From the NCBI GenBank assembly GCA_900169235.1, contig FWCC01000087.1, positions 62,001-126,000 of the forward strand: a stretch of DNA of 64,000 bases, read 5' to 3'. Shown here piece by piece: positions 34,800 to 47,000 of this stretch (positions are counted from its first letter, which is position 1; every line of letters starts with the position of its first letter). The position numbers and the translations under genes were made by a program. This stretch comes from Zarea fungicola. Taxonomy: Eukaryota > Ascomycota > Sordariomycetes > Hypocreales > Cordycipitaceae. The notes under the pieces were generated by a model, which ran no database searches, was not told where the DNA came from, and saw only the letters and a program-made list of their open reading frames with translations.

Positions 34800-35867
34800 T
34801 TAACTTGTTTTTCGATCGATCGCCTGCTCGATTTGCACAGCGGCGATGAATGCTCTGTCCTTGACCCAGAGTGGCATGGCGTTGATAAACAGATGCTGTA
34901 GAGCATGAGTCCAATATCCGACGACAATGCCGTGGCCATAGCCCGCCTTCTCGAGAGAGGCGCGAGCCATGGTCTGAGAGTCCGGGGTAAAGAATGATGG
35001 CTTTTCAGTAAAGTAAGCTGTGTTGGTGGTCTTGCCTACGCGGACACCAAGCAGCTCGACATCGCTGCCTTTACCGAGAAGCTTCATCTCGCGTACCACA
35101 GCTTCCGTCATGGTGAGCAGAAACCGCTTGCTTGCCGAGTAGGATACGAGAAGTGGCAGACCGCTGTCGGCCAAGGAACTAACGTTGACAACGAGAGACG
35201 GGGAATTGCGCCGCAGCGTGGGAAGCAGAGCGCGTGTGAGATGCAGGGGAAACAGGGCGTTGAGGCTCACATTGCCTGTAATGCGAGCTTCGGAGGATTC
35301 ACCCAGGGATAGGAAAGTTGGGTTCAAAGCGCCGCCACCGGCGTTGTTGACTAGGACAGTGAGGTTGAGGTCGTCGAGCGCGGCACGGAGAGCGTCAAAA
35401 TCAACAGGAGGTGTATCCGCGGTGTGGCTGTCCGTGTCATGGGTGTGCATATGACCGTGGCCAGGCCGAATGCAGTTCAGGCAGGCTATCTTGCTGGCGT
35501 CGGCAACGAGGACGCGAAAAGACCTGTCGGGGTGGCGCTCTTGTAGTTGCAACATGACTGAGGAGAGCTTGGCGTAGTTGCGGCCATGCAAGACAACGTT
35601 GAAGCCCTGTTTTGCAAGCTCGGCGGCAAAGCCACGGCCGATGCCGTCGGATGCACCAGTAACTAAAGCCCAGGGCGGCTGGCCGTTGGTAGAATGCGCA
35701 TAGCGAGCCATTCGGGATGGTAACAAGTAGATGCTCACAAACTGTAGCGCCTTTGTGACGACTAAGACGGCGGTAAGCAACCCAATCGTCTGAAAGACAC
35801 CACCTAAGGCGTCAGAGGTAGTCATCATAGTTGCTGAAGATACCAGGCGAGCAGAGCAGAATAACAC
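34800..35867 (-). CDS. Membrane short-chain dehydrogenase/reductase (17-beta-HSD12-like)
   Basis: An NAD(P)-dependent oxidoreductase of 355 residues in one exon. An N-terminal hydrophobic segment (LLTAVLVVTKALQFVSIYLL) should anchor it in the ER. Then come the nucleotide-binding TGASDGIG (near residues 68-75), NNAGG (near 172), the catalytic serine in NVSSLADS, and YSASK (near 241). This order and the membrane lead-in match 3-ketoacyl-CoA or steroid reductases related to Ifa38, but the His/Thr-rich loop (HTHDTDSHTADT) after LNCIRP is unusual, and substrate cannot be told from sequence. An internal ATG 13 residues on could also serve as the start. The catalytic residues are intact. Confidence 0.85.
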   Translation of the reverse strand: MLFCSARLVSSATMMTTSDALGGVFQTIGLLTAVLVVTKALQFVSIYLLPSRMARYAHSTNGQPPWALVTGASDGIGRGFAAELAKQGFNVVLHGRNYAKLSSVMLQLQERHPDRSFRVLVADASKIACLNCIRPGHGHMHTHDTDSHTADTPPVDFDALRAALDDLNLTVLVNNAGGGALNPTFLSLGESSEARITGNVSLNALFPLHLTRALLPTLRRNSPSLVVNVSSLADSGLPLLVSYSASKRFLLTMTEAVVREMKLLGKGSDVELLGVRVGKTTNTAYFTEKPSFFTPDSQTMARASLEKAGYGHGIVVGYWTHALQHLFINAMPLWVKDRAFIAAVQIEQAIDRKTS

Positions 35868-38417
35868 GATTAGGGTTATAGGAGCGACAAAAAATGGTGC
35901 GGTCCGAAACGTATCGGACGGACTGTCGTCGCAGAGTCGAAAAGCTTACAGCGGTGGCAATTGCTAATAGGCGACGTGGTCCATGGATGAGACGAAGGGG
36001 TTTGCTGGTAAACTTTTTTACTCAAGTCAATTTCAGGTGACTACAGTGACAGCACTGCGGCATGATAATGTTGAAGTGTCAAAAATGGAGAATCAGAGGC
36101 AAACATTGTTTGAACCGAGTTTGGGCGAGGGAGGTCTATTATTATTATTGTCCCCGTCCGTCTCTGACGGGTCAGCACGGCCCCCCGTAAATCTTCGCTC
36201 CAACAGGGCAATTCTGACCCGGCAAAGGTTATGAGCCGCATGTGGGAGAGGGAGGGCGAAGGTGCCGCAAAGGCGACGAAACGAACGGAGGTGCGTGTCT
36301 CTGATCAGATGGGTTGCGTTGGACTAGCACTCACTGGTCACGGAGGGACAAGAAGTGAACCGGAACACTCTGAAGCCGGACGGTGTAGGACCCGCTGTGG
36401 CCCGCTGAGGTGCGCTAGAGGTGTCCACTGGAGCGGCAACAGGCTCTTGGGGGGTTGAACAAGATGCAGGTTGTAACATATTCGATAAATTGCAGTTGTC
36501 GTATGAATTCTTACAAGTCACTCACTCACTCACGCGTGCAACTAATGAACTTGGAATGTGTGGTGATGCCGGCCGAGGGGACAAGTTGCCACGTTGATGT
36601 CCCCCCTTCCGTCCGTTCTCAGATGGATGGGTTAGAACAAGCACAGGAATTGTCCACTGTACCAGTAATGTTAGTCAGTGCCTCAGTCACTGTAGTGCAG
36701 CTTCATTAAAAGCCTATTGATTCGAGGTACATTGATACATAAGTACTCTCCCGAAGGGAGTCGCTCTCTGTACTGCACTGAGTCCATCTTGGGCGATGAA
36801 TTAATTACCACTACAACTCTCTAGGATCCAAGTCTCGGTCGTTGATGCAATAAACTCTCAGGTTGAATACCAAAAGCAGCGGCATGAGATAAATTGCATC
36901 CACCTTCGTCTGGTACCTCACGTCCAATCCACCAACAATCAATCTAGAACTAGTCATTGACTCAAGAGGACGCCCGCAGAAAAATCAGCTCATCCTGAGT
37001 AATTCCATACTCCCCAAGTGCCCCTCTATCCGATCAGCCCGCTAGCGACCGGCCGGAAACTCGATGCACCGCCTTGGTTTGCTTGCCCTTGGCTGCTTCG
37101 CGTGCCACCTGTACTGGTACGCTACATCACAGCATCCTGCACCACCTGCTCCACTCTCCCACGCACCATCCGCCGGATCCTCAAGGTGCCGTAGACCGCT
37201 GACCCTTCAACCAGTTTCCTCCTTTTTGGATCCAACCGTTTTCTTTGATTCTTCCTTAGCCTTGCAGACGGCGTGCATGTGAACACGGTCGACTGTGATG
37301 TCATGACCCACTAACCCTAATATGACCGACCATAGTACTTACCACCCGACCAGCTATTAGCCAACACTAATGACCACATATGACCAGAACCAATAACAAC
37401 CCATAATGATAATAACGGCAGCTACAAAAACTACCACCACTAATACTACTGCCATGGCCACTATATCCACTACGACATCAGCTAGTTTGCATCGCTGATA
37501 ACGGGCGTAGCCATTCCAGTGCCTATCAGGTCATGGTTTTAGTTACTGGCTTGGATGCTGATCCTCCCATACAACAAACCTAACCACTTCATTCTACACA
37601 AACTTCATGTTTCTCGTTTCTGGTATAAATTGGCTGAATAAAGGGTAAGTACACGACTTCTATCCAAATCAGTTACAAAAAATAGCTGCTGTCCACATCT
37701 GTACCACTAGCATTACTTCTCTAAAATACAGCTGCCCTACATAGGCTCACAGCGTATATCATAACCAAAGGACGCAATATGGACGGTGACAAACGGCAAA
37801 GGCACGAAGTAACTCGACTTTAGCTGCAACTCCAACCAATACACCCAGAACGATAACATAGCAGGCGATATGGAGGACTAGACGAACGACTGTTTGGCAT
37901 TGTTAGCCATCTCGGGCCATCGCATCCAACCAACGCAATCGACATGGGGTGCCAGTTACATTAAGTGCCAGCCATTTCACAGTGCAAATATACCAAATCT
38001 ATATAATTCTTCGTCATCAAATCACCAAACAAACAAATATATCAAACAGCATCTCAACCTCGGCGCGCTCGCTTCGATGCCTGTCTCGTACGCTCTTTAG
38101 GCCTAGGAACAGCCTCTCCAACAGCGTCGGCAGATCTCTTTGCGACTCGCTCTGGTTGAAAACGCTGCGGCTGAGTGCCCAGAGGCTTGTGTCGCTGCAC
38201 TTGCTCCCGTCTCTCCCGCTGTTAACGCCATGTTTGCGCTGGTTGCACCTCTGTGTGGGCTCTTACTGGTTCCTGGACTGCCGTTCGTTTTATTTGCTCT
38301 GCGATACGCGCTCCGCCTCAGAGGTACATCGGCCTGTCTCCTGACCCGCCCCCACTCCTCGGCTCGAAATTCTCCTTGTCCTCCTAATTGCCCGATTCCG
38401 TGCCACATGCTCCCCGT
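35868..38417. other. Gene-poor region (2.5 kb)
   Basis: Short frames only. It includes an ATT trinucleotide run near 36137-36149 and a stretch at 37310-37480 rich in ACCACTA-like words. Frames at 37064-37282 and 37949-38622 are open but show no family resemblance. I see no gene that I can support. Confidence 0.4.
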
Positions 38418-39372
38418 CTACTGGCTTGCAATCTGTAAATTAGGCGTGGACATCGCCAAGCTTCGGTTCCTAAGCTCAGATCCTGGCATCAGTCCAAAAT
38501 CCCTCAATTCGTCCCATATTATGATTCTGGACTCAGAATTGCATTGGCAAGACTCTTCCAAAACGTCAACTTCGGAGGTGGTCATGTCCATATCATCGAA
38601 ATTATTTAGCTCCTCCGGATAGGCCAACTCCGGGACGCACTCTTCCACATCCACCCAACCAGGGCTGTTGACGGACTGTCTTTCAGCCCATCCCACGCAA
38701 TATTCCATTTACTGCGGGCGGACCATTGCTGGCGTGCCGCAAGGGCCGGCAGTTTCGCCGAGAATTCTTCGTCCTCGGCCCACGATTCTCTCCTCCGCTC
38801 AACCCAAGCATTTGCCAGCGCTGTCGAACAAAGTAATGCGCCAAAACTACTGATTGAGGCAAGCAAGGCCATCTTCTTGTTAGCTCGTTACAGACTTCTA
38901 TGAATCGGAAGGCACCCATTCTCTCTACTTCCATGTCAATTTCGATCTGATATCTATGAATAGGGCTCCTTAACGAGCAGACGAGTGCATCCCGCAGAGT
39001 AATGGCGGTGTCTGCACCCTTGGCTTCTTTTTCCGGCTCCCTTTCCATGGTAGTTGTTCCTTTCTCTCCTCTGCTGACTTGCTTCGCGGAATGATGCAGG
39101 GCTCCTTCCGTGTGTATTTCAATAGTGGCACTGTGGTCGGTGTTGAAACTGTTGGAATCGCATGCCTCAATGTGTGAAAAGGTGTGCCCTTCCAGTTTCT
39201 CTTGGATCTGTTGGCTGGACGCCGGCCAAGAAAGTGACTGGTGCTGAATTCGCTGTGGAGGCGGACCCTGTCTTGCAAGCTGATTCTGGTTTCGTGGGCT
39301 TGTTGCTGGCTTGCAAAGTGACTTGAGCTGAAAAGTATGGCGGTGCTTGCCTGGATCATTCGATACTGGCAT
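38418..39372 (-). CDS. Hypothetical protein with one membrane segment (tentative model)
   Basis: I do not recognise it. A three-exon model (39372-38929, 38872-38724, 38664-38418) stays in frame and gives 279 residues. Intron 1 has a GTAGAG donor and a GCTAAC branch and is convincing. Intron 2 rests on a weak GTCCGC donor, so the C-terminal third is uncertain. The N-terminal half is hydrophilic and rich in Gln, Ser and His. Exon 2 opens with one hydrophobic helix (ALLASISSFGALLCSTALA) followed by basic and acidic residues. The C-terminal frame is acidic (EELNNFDDMDM) with WDELRDFG. It may be a single-pass membrane protein; no function is proposed. Confidence 0.4.
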
Positions 39373-40749
39373 GACATCTTCAGTCAGCTTGAATTACAAC
39401 TTAACGGAATGCAGGTTTGAAGTTTTGTAGTGTCTGTTAAGAAAGTAGATGTACATGTCAATTTATGAAGGCTGGCAATGGTTTACCTCTTCCCCGCGAG
39501 AGGACAGCTTTTAAAGTTACATTTTAGGAGACAACTTATAGGTATTGCAGACCTTCCACGACGCGGCGAAATCCAAGAATCTCTTCTTGGCATCTGTAAA
39601 CTGATTCAGGATCCCATTGCATTACCGCGTGTTCTACGTTGATTGGACCTTTACACGCCAAGGTGCCCGACTCGCCATCTTAAAAGTTAAGTTGTTGGTC
39701 CGGCAACGTCATCTCATATGTGCAGGTGATGCCTTATTCCACCATTTTCGCCGAGGCCGAGATACTACTTGTTTTGCAATACAGAGATTACAGTAGTATG
39801 GTAATGCAGGGTAATACTCGACCAGCATCCATCCCCAATTCAGCATATTCAAGGAACAGTAGGGGAAGAAATACGCCGTTCTGCCCTGGCAATGTCTGTG
39901 GCATGGACGCCGCGGCTGAGCGTGGGAGCCATTGCTAAATATGAGCAAATATGCAACTTAAACCTCATTTTCTGTAAGTATTTAGTCAGGGCTTACGAAG
40001 AGAGCCTCCTGGTCTATTTGATGTAATGGCAACATGATGCAAAACCTCGCAAAGGTGACGTACACCACTGTAGCTAACCTATCTGTGTTGTAGGCTCCAA
40101 ATATGCACCACTCTTTGCGCTGGAGCATGAAGTGACGTCCTAACTATGTTGCCTAGGTAGTAGAACCTATTCTTGTACTTGACAACCTTGAATTTTGTTT
40201 AAAGCTAGTTAATGTAAGCATTGTTGCTTTGAAACCGCTATTAATACCTAGAGTTGTCCGTCCCTTTTTATTTTAAACAGGTCCCTAAAACGCATGCAAT
40301 ACCAGAGTCAAATTCCACGCCTGAGAATTGTAATATTTGAACACCGACTATTCTACCGTTCTGCAAATCTGCTTTATCTAATTTGATTTCAATGCCGCGT
40401 TGTATTAGTGTCAGGAAGATAGGCACCCGTTTTTACAGAGGTGATGGGGAGCAGCAAGCCACTGGCACTGGCACCACTGCCGCTTGACCTATTTCACCTA
40501 ACCAACGGCAGCAGCCTGGAGGGGTCTGGAGCCTTTGATACAGTGGGACATGTGACGCAGTTGCAACGCTCGCTCTCTCCTTAGTACAAGTTAGGCGCCG
40601 TCGCCGTCACCGACTCAACTCGTCACCAGATTCGCCGCGGTTCTTACTTCTACTAATTTCTCCCAGCAATCTACTGCATCCACCGCCATTCAAGAAGAGT
40701 TATTGCATCTCTCACTAACACAGTATTCATCCGATCGATATCAATCACA
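39373..40749. other. Intergenic, divergent promoter region
   Basis: It lies between the hypothetical gene (-) and YKT6 (+). The last 150 bases are a CT-rich leader for YKT6. No gene was seen. Confidence 0.5.
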
Positions 40750-41734
40750 ATGAAGCTGCATTATATTGGCGTATGTGTTTCCAACAGACCCCTCCCTCCG
40801 TCACCAAGCCTACCCGGCCCAGGCGACAGAAGGCTGATTCGAGGCTCTCTCAACAGATTATCCGCAACGAAGACAAGCCTGCGCATGAGCTTGTCGCCGA
40901 AAAGGAACTTAGCTCCTACTCTCGATTCACACGAAACAAGTACGCTGTCGTCCACCAAAACCGCCAATCCCTCCCCACTCCCGGCCTCCTCTTGAATCCC
41001 CAAAGGCTACCGGACCCATGATTTGATCCCGTCTTCGCTAACCACTGACTTGTAGCTATGGCGAATTCATGACGTTGTTCGCAAAGACGGTCGCCGAGCG
41101 CACACGACCAGGCCAGAGACAGGATGTCGAAGAGCAAGGTAATTCCTAATAATCGAAGCCGCCTGCTGTCTGTCCGGACTGAATGAAAACGCTGATTCCT
41201 TTTTGCCTTTTCTCAACATAGACTACACGTTTCACGCCTACGGCCGCACAGAGGGCATCTGCGGCATCATCATCTCGGACCACCAGTACCCGGCCCTCGT
41301 CGCCCATCAGGTCCTCAGCAAAGTCGTCGACGAGTTCCTCTCCAAGAACCCGCGCTCGTCGTGGGCCACGGGCTCGCCCACGCTCGTCATGCCCGAACTG
41401 AATGAGTACATTACGAAGTACCAGGACCCGCAGCAAGCCGACAGTATCATGAAGATTCAAAAAGAGCTCGACGAGACCAAGATTGTCCTGCACAAGACCA
41501 TTGAGAGCGTTCTGCAGCGCGGCGAGAAAATTGACGATCTGGTGGCCAAGAGCGACGGCCTGTCTGCGCAGAGCAAAATGTTTTACCGTACGTTTTTTTT
41601 TGTGCAATACTTTTTCTTCCTCCTGTGCCTCTTGTGTGATCTGCGGGATTGGCTCTATTATATAATTAAGATATTTGCTGACATGTTCCATAGAACAAGC
41701 CAAGAAGCAAAACTCTTGTTGCATTCTCATGTAA
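40750..41734 (+). CDS. YKT6: R-SNARE YKT6
   Basis: A lipid-anchored SNARE used in Golgi, endosome, vacuole and autophagosome fusion. Five exons (40750-40770, 40857-40939, 41056-41138, 41222-41587, 41694-41734) give 197 residues, close to yeast Ykt6. Exon 1 is just 21 nt (MKLHYIG). The longin domain follows (ELSSYSRFTRN, FMTLFAKTVAERTRPGQ, YTFHAYGRTEGICGIIISDH), then the SNARE helix (IMKIQKELDETKIVLHKTIE, with RGEKIDDL placing the central arginine), and the last exon supplies CCILM, the palmitoylated and farnesylated end. Without the last splice the CaaX box would be lost. All joins are in phase and match the family. Confidence 0.96.
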
Positions 41735-42528
41735 CGGGATAAGGGGGGCCTCCATAAAACACGGTTCGCTCTCTTGAGCCTTGGATACTCGAATTGTTTC
41801 ATATTTCCCCCGCCACCGTTCCGTTGGGTATACCATCAGGGAAACTGTCGCACCGCACCACATGCCTTTTATACTAGGTGGTTTTCCTTTTTATTTCCGT
41901 TCTGCCGGGGTTTTCTATTATATGCGAGGGAGGAATCAATCATTGAAGTCCAGATAGACTTTTTTATAATGCACTATCACGATCATGATAGCTAATGCAA
42001 GGAAATGATAAATTGTAGGCTTGACGAAAAAACCTGAAATCTTTGTCTTTTGTTTATGATATCTAGAGAGAGCGAAAGAACGAGAAATGTATATCTGCCG
42101 TCGCTGCCAAAAACCAAACTGATAAAAGAAATCTTGTTAGGAGTTATAGACAAAAACATGTCCCGCCTGGGGATCATGACATGAGTCCAAAATAAGTTGA
42201 CTAAACCGGAGGAAAAATGAGAGTAAAGAAAGGAAGAGAAAAAAAGGGGAAAAATGAGAGTAAGAAAAAAAATCGTTATCTGGGTCATGTGCTTTTATTT
42301 GTTGCTGTTTCATCTGAAGGACCATATTCCGAATCAAACGATGAGAGATCCAGGCCATCCTGCAGGATAAACTATAAGAGGGGCTTCTTATGCTGTCGAC
42401 ATGGAGATATACCTTGTCGTCTCATCTCGAAACAGTACCCTGACGCTTACATGCGATGCCGGGATGAATCTGAAAATTTAGTCCATCAGATGTTTGGTTC
42501 CCTGGTGGTTGTCTGGGGACGCTCCCAA
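41735..42528. other. Intergenic, shared 3' region
   Basis: This AT-rich spacer separates convergent YKT6 and the Ser/Pro-rich gene. A purine-rich tract lies at about 42220-42270. No gene was seen. Confidence 0.5.
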
Positions 42529-44061
42529 TCACGCCCCCTCAATAGTAACGCGCTCGCTCCGCCGATACAGGTTCTGAGGACTCTCAAGATGCTGTGGATG
42601 GATGACGGTTGGAGTAGCCTTTTTGGTCTCGACAATACGCTTGTTGCCATCCACGGAGATCTGGCTCGTGGCGTGCATGTGCTTGTGGGAGCGGGCACGA
42701 CGCAACTCGCGCTCATGCAGCGGCTCAAGAAGACGGCGCTGTTGCCGTGATATACTAATCTGTCGCGCAATAGACACCTCGGCAGCGTCCTCCAAAGCAG
42801 CATCTGCTTTGCTCGTTGACCTCGGGTGCTCTCTGGGCACTGCTGGTGCCTGGCGCAAAGTATGCATCGAGGTCGATCGACTAGGTATATCGACTTTCTT
42901 CGGCGTCTCAATCGTGTAAGTCGAGAAGGGAATGTTGCTACTGCTGCCATCTTGCAGACGCCGAGGGGCTGCCGGGGGTGGCGATAACTCGGTACTGTTT
43001 TCTTTCTCGGAAGCGTGTCGGAAGTATGGACTGCGAATCGACTCGACGGATGGCTTGTGAAACTTGGAACGTAGTAGTGGGCGATCCTCACTATCTCGTC
43101 GCGGTGAGACTTGGCTGGAAGGTGACAGTATAGATGTCGCCGCGGGTGAGTCGATCTGGGCGGTTGCATGCGAGTCTGTTGTTGGTGGAGCATCTACATC
43201 TTTGCTGTTGGCGGGATATGTGTTTGAACGAAGTCGCAGCGGCGCAACGTTTAAATCAGTCGTTGCCTCTCCTGCCACCTCTGGTATTGTTGATTGTACT
43301 GGTGTCATGGCCGGTGAAGTCACTCTTCTGTGTCGTTGTATCTCCGAGTAGTGCTCTCGGCGGACCTCGTCCTCAATAGTTCTGAGTCTCGCGAGTGTCG
43401 CCTGGCGACGTGCCAAGAGACCACCGGCAGTCTGCTCCTTCGCAAGCAAGCTGCCGAACATGACGCTATATCGATCCAGTTTGATATCAGGAATCTCTAT
43501 ATCCAGCATAGGACCAGCCTGACCCGGGATCCAGGCAGCTGCCTGCTGCGGTTGGCGCATTAGAGCTCCAGTCTCCGCTATCTGAGGATCTGTGACAGAT
43601 CGCATGGTAACAGGCTTCTGCTTCTTGAGTTTCGTAACATCGGGTTGCTCTGAACTTTGCCTCGTACGAGCTGCCGTTGCACCTGGTGATGCCACTGCTT
43701 GCGGGAGTGCAGGTACACTTGTGTAGTTGCCGGTGGCTGGGTCTGCGCATGGCCGTGAAAAGTTGTTGGGGCTGTTATTGCTGTTGTTTGCGTTTGCTCT
43801 TCTCGATTTTGAGCGACCAAGAAACGGAAGTCGTTTGGATATTTGTCGAGAAAGTCCGCTGGGTTTGGGCTGCTCAGTCACCACTGCCGCTGGAGAGGTA
43901 ATAGTAGTCATGATGCGAGGCACACTCGCGGCATCTTGGCCAGGCGCAGATGCCAAGCCTGGGCTGCCTAGTGCGATGCCGATGCCGTAGTCGCTGCTGC
44001 CAATGGGGAATCGTGGTGGTGGATGTGAGTGCAGCGGATCTGGAGGCCTTCTGCTATCCAT
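42529..44061 (-). CDS. Conserved Ser/Pro-rich hypothetical protein
   Basis: 510 residues in one exon and mostly disordered: rich in Ser, Pro, Ala, Arg and Thr with many SP and RS sites, suggesting heavy phosphorylation. One ordered-looking segment stands out near residues 185-235: LDIEIPDIKLDRYSVMFGSL followed by a charged helix (LARRQATLARLRTIEDEV). I believe this short block recurs in uncharacterised filamentous-fungal proteins but cannot name a domain. The N-terminal third has a basic patch (RQISKRLPFLGRSKSRR) that could bind membrane or act as a nuclear signal. No signal peptide or membrane helix is seen. Function is unknown. Confidence 0.72.
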   Translation of the reverse strand: MDSRRPPDPLHSHPPPRFPIGSSDYGIGIALGSPGLASAPGQDAASVPRIMTTITSPAAVVTEQPKPSGLSRQISKRLPFLGRSKSRRANANNSNNSPNNFSRPCADPATGNYTSVPALPQAVASPGATAARTRQSSEQPDVTKLKKQKPVTMRSVTDPQIAETGALMRQPQQAAAWIPGQAGPMLDIEIPDIKLDRYSVMFGSLLAKEQTAGGLLARRQATLARLRTIEDEVRREHYSEIQRHRRVTSPAMTPVQSTIPEVAGEATTDLNVAPLRLRSNTYPANSKDVDAPPTTDSHATAQIDSPAATSILSPSSQVSPRRDSEDRPLLRSKFHKPSVESIRSPYFRHASEKENSTELSPPPAAPRRLQDGSSSNIPFSTYTIETPKKVDIPSRSTSMHTLRQAPAVPREHPRSTSKADAALEDAAEVSIARQISISRQQRRLLEPLHERELRRARSHKHMHATSQISVDGNKRIVETKKATPTVIHPQHLESPQNLYRRSERVTIEGA

Positions 44062-47000
44062 GATTGACGTAAAATGGGCTCTGTCGCCGTGTGTAGATGA
44101 ATGGTTGAACGGGGTAAGTGGTAATGGTCAAGTATGCATTCTACCAGGTGTCCTATATGTTGCCAAGATATTGCTGACAGGTGTAAGAAGGCCAAAATAA
44201 AAAGCCACAATCCCCAAATTACTGATCACCTCCGTAAATTTCGTTTGCCCAGTGGGCGACGGACAAAAGCAGAATGATGTCGGCCAAAAAGCGGACGGTG
44301 CACGACTGAAGAGCAGCTGCGTGTGACGCTTGAGGTTATTAGTTGTCCGTTTGCATCGATCCAAGACTTGTCATGAAAGACGGCAGGTGTGACACCAGAC
44401 TAGAGAGACACACAGCAACCCAAAAAGCGACCCAGAAAGCGATAGCAAGCAAAGCCCACCTTGCAAAGAAGAAAAGAGAGGAAGTAAAAGAGAAAGAGAG
44501 AGAAGAAAAAAATTGGAGCACTTCTTCGATTCAATAAGCGGGCATCTACCTTATAACATGCAAGTAGTTATCCCCATTCATTCAAGTACCAAGAAACGGG
44601 CGCCGGCCGTCGCTGTCGGCACATTACTTGACACAGAGGGTGGACGAGGGGGCGTGCGCCATGTCCAAAAACGGAAAACAGAATTTCTGTTGGATCCTTG
44701 CTAGGGCCAAGGAGCGTCCCGCTGGCAAGGGGATTGGGTTGAAGATTGTTTGAGCCGCCCACTTTGTAGTTTAGTGTAGAATGGTTAGGCAGTTAATAAA
44801 CCCGCTCAACAATGGCATGAAAGAGACAGCAGGAAAGGAAGCAGTCCTGTAATAATGCCACATTACAGGAACTGCTAATTACATGGTCAGATATTTTAAG
44901 GGGAGAATAATACAGAGGCGAGATTGTTAGACTAGGAGCCAGGGGTGCAAAGCCAAGAGGTGGAATTGGTAATTTCGTAGTACAGACTGGTGGTACCTCC
45001 ATGTATGAGGCCGCTTCGGCACGGATCTCCCCCTTCCACTTCTCCTCCTCTTTTCTTTCTCCCCGTTTCAGATTTGTCCTTTTCAGGCAACGTGAGTTAG
45101 GAGTGTTTGTCAACGCTAATTTAGTGAAGAAGTGAAGAAGTGAAGGTGAAGAAGAACCAGAAAAAAGGAAAGAAAAGAATAAGATTGAAGCGGCTACGAG
45201 ATGCACGCTATAATTACTACTGCATAGCTTGAAGCTTGACAAGGCGGAAAAGAGGCGAACCAACGAGAGAGGTGTGCTCTTTCAGTCAGGTAGGCGTTCC
45301 TCGGTCAATGCCAGGAGGATTTCTATCCAAGACGGGTTCCTTGTTCGGCATCCCCCGCGAATGGACAGTGCCAAGGGTAAACTACAAACTGCGGTTATCC
45401 TGTAGAAATGGACAGCTAGAGCAGGATCCTCTGGCGCCCCTCCAATATAAAAATCGGTGTCATAATATGCGCCATCGCTTGCTGCTATGCATGGCTCCGT
45501 GGCGACAAGGTGCAAATAGGGTCGATCCACCCAAAGGCCAACGGCGGCGACGCATGTTTGAGATTAATACAGGAGAGACGTAAACGCTAGAGAGCGGACA
45601 GCCAAAGGGGACGTTTTCAAAACAGTTTCGCTGACGAGCTACTTCTACCCCTTGGCGGGACCAAGCGCTGATCATGCAAGCCACATTCTGCTGGTGCGGC
45701 CACACCAACAAAGCAGGACGCCAACAAACATCGGCGGCCGGGTTTGGTGAGGCCTTTCGTACCAGGGCGGCCGTGGCAGACTACCCAGTACTGCACAGGC
45801 TGATTCGACGCAACACCAACGTGCTCGTTTTCTTCATCCTACCGCAAGGCCCAGCTCGGTATGTACTCTGTACCAGGACTCTGTACTCTGGACGGAGTAC
45901 TTCGAATAAAATCAAATCTTCAAATCGCGGTCGGCATGTGGGGTTTTGTATGAGCAGATAAACCCATGTCACCGAGGTGGCCGGCCTAGTTGCATCATCT
46001 CCGAGTTCTTGTCCGTTAACTATCCTGCCAGTGCTCCGTATTACAGATTAGTATTACTGTTATTGCCGGGTAGTTGAAGCCCTCTTGCCTCTTTTGGCGA
46101 CGCCATTACCTTGATTAACTTTTTAAAATCTTGAACAAGTATGTATATGTGGTCGAGCCGCATCTTGTGCCCGAAAGAGTATTGTGCTGCTTACTTCAAT
46201 TTCACCCAATGGCACGCCATGTTTAGAAGCGTCGCTTAGATTGCTGCAAGTGTCTCGTTTTAGCACGAGCAGGGATTGATTGGGCTTTTTGATGAGTTTT
46301 GGCTGTTGTACGAGTCAGTAGCAACTGCTGGCGGCGTTACTGGGCTTTTTTTTCTCTCTCATTCTATAATATCAATACGAGCGCCGCCAATATATCCCAC
46401 GTTCCTCATTCGAAAATGTGTTGAGCGACGGTATGAGACAGTAGACATCATGGAATCAATCCGTAAAGTCGGGCGAGCATATTGCTCAATGAAAAATTAC
46501 TGTAGTCTGACGGGCGGGTGAGGACAGGCATCAGCACCGCGCGGTAAGAAGTGTTGCTTAGAGCATACTTGAGGCTACTTTGTTTCGCCAATGTTGTACA
46601 AAATTAGATGATCTTTTAATAGTAACCTACAAATTAAGACGGGATGAGCCGCAAGGACGTCAAAACCGCCGCGCGCAGAACAACGTGAACCTTAAAACTT
46701 TAGGCAGGGATTCTAGTTGTAACATGCACATAGACGCTGTTTTTTATTTTATTTTAGTAAGTCCGCATACGCATGGCGTCCTGCACTCGACTATGTTCGC
46801 CAATCCTAGCGATGACTGGCTAATGCAATGCTCAGCGCCAGCAAATACTTTGTCCAAATTGACTGAGATTGTGATTTAGGCTGCTCGGCTCATCACAGGT
46901 CCGTCGATTGAGCCTGTGTCGGATTGGCGGACCGAGGCAAGAGCTGAAGTGGCCATCATGACAGGCAGCATCGAAGCAGCCTACGTGGAGTGCAAATGCT

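Noticed and set aside
37310..37330. CTAACCCTAA, resembling a telomere repeat
   Set aside because: Only one and a half units, so it is expected by chance.
45236..45583. Plus-strand open frame in the 3.6-kb gene-poor region
   Set aside because: Composition and lack of introns or motifs give no support.
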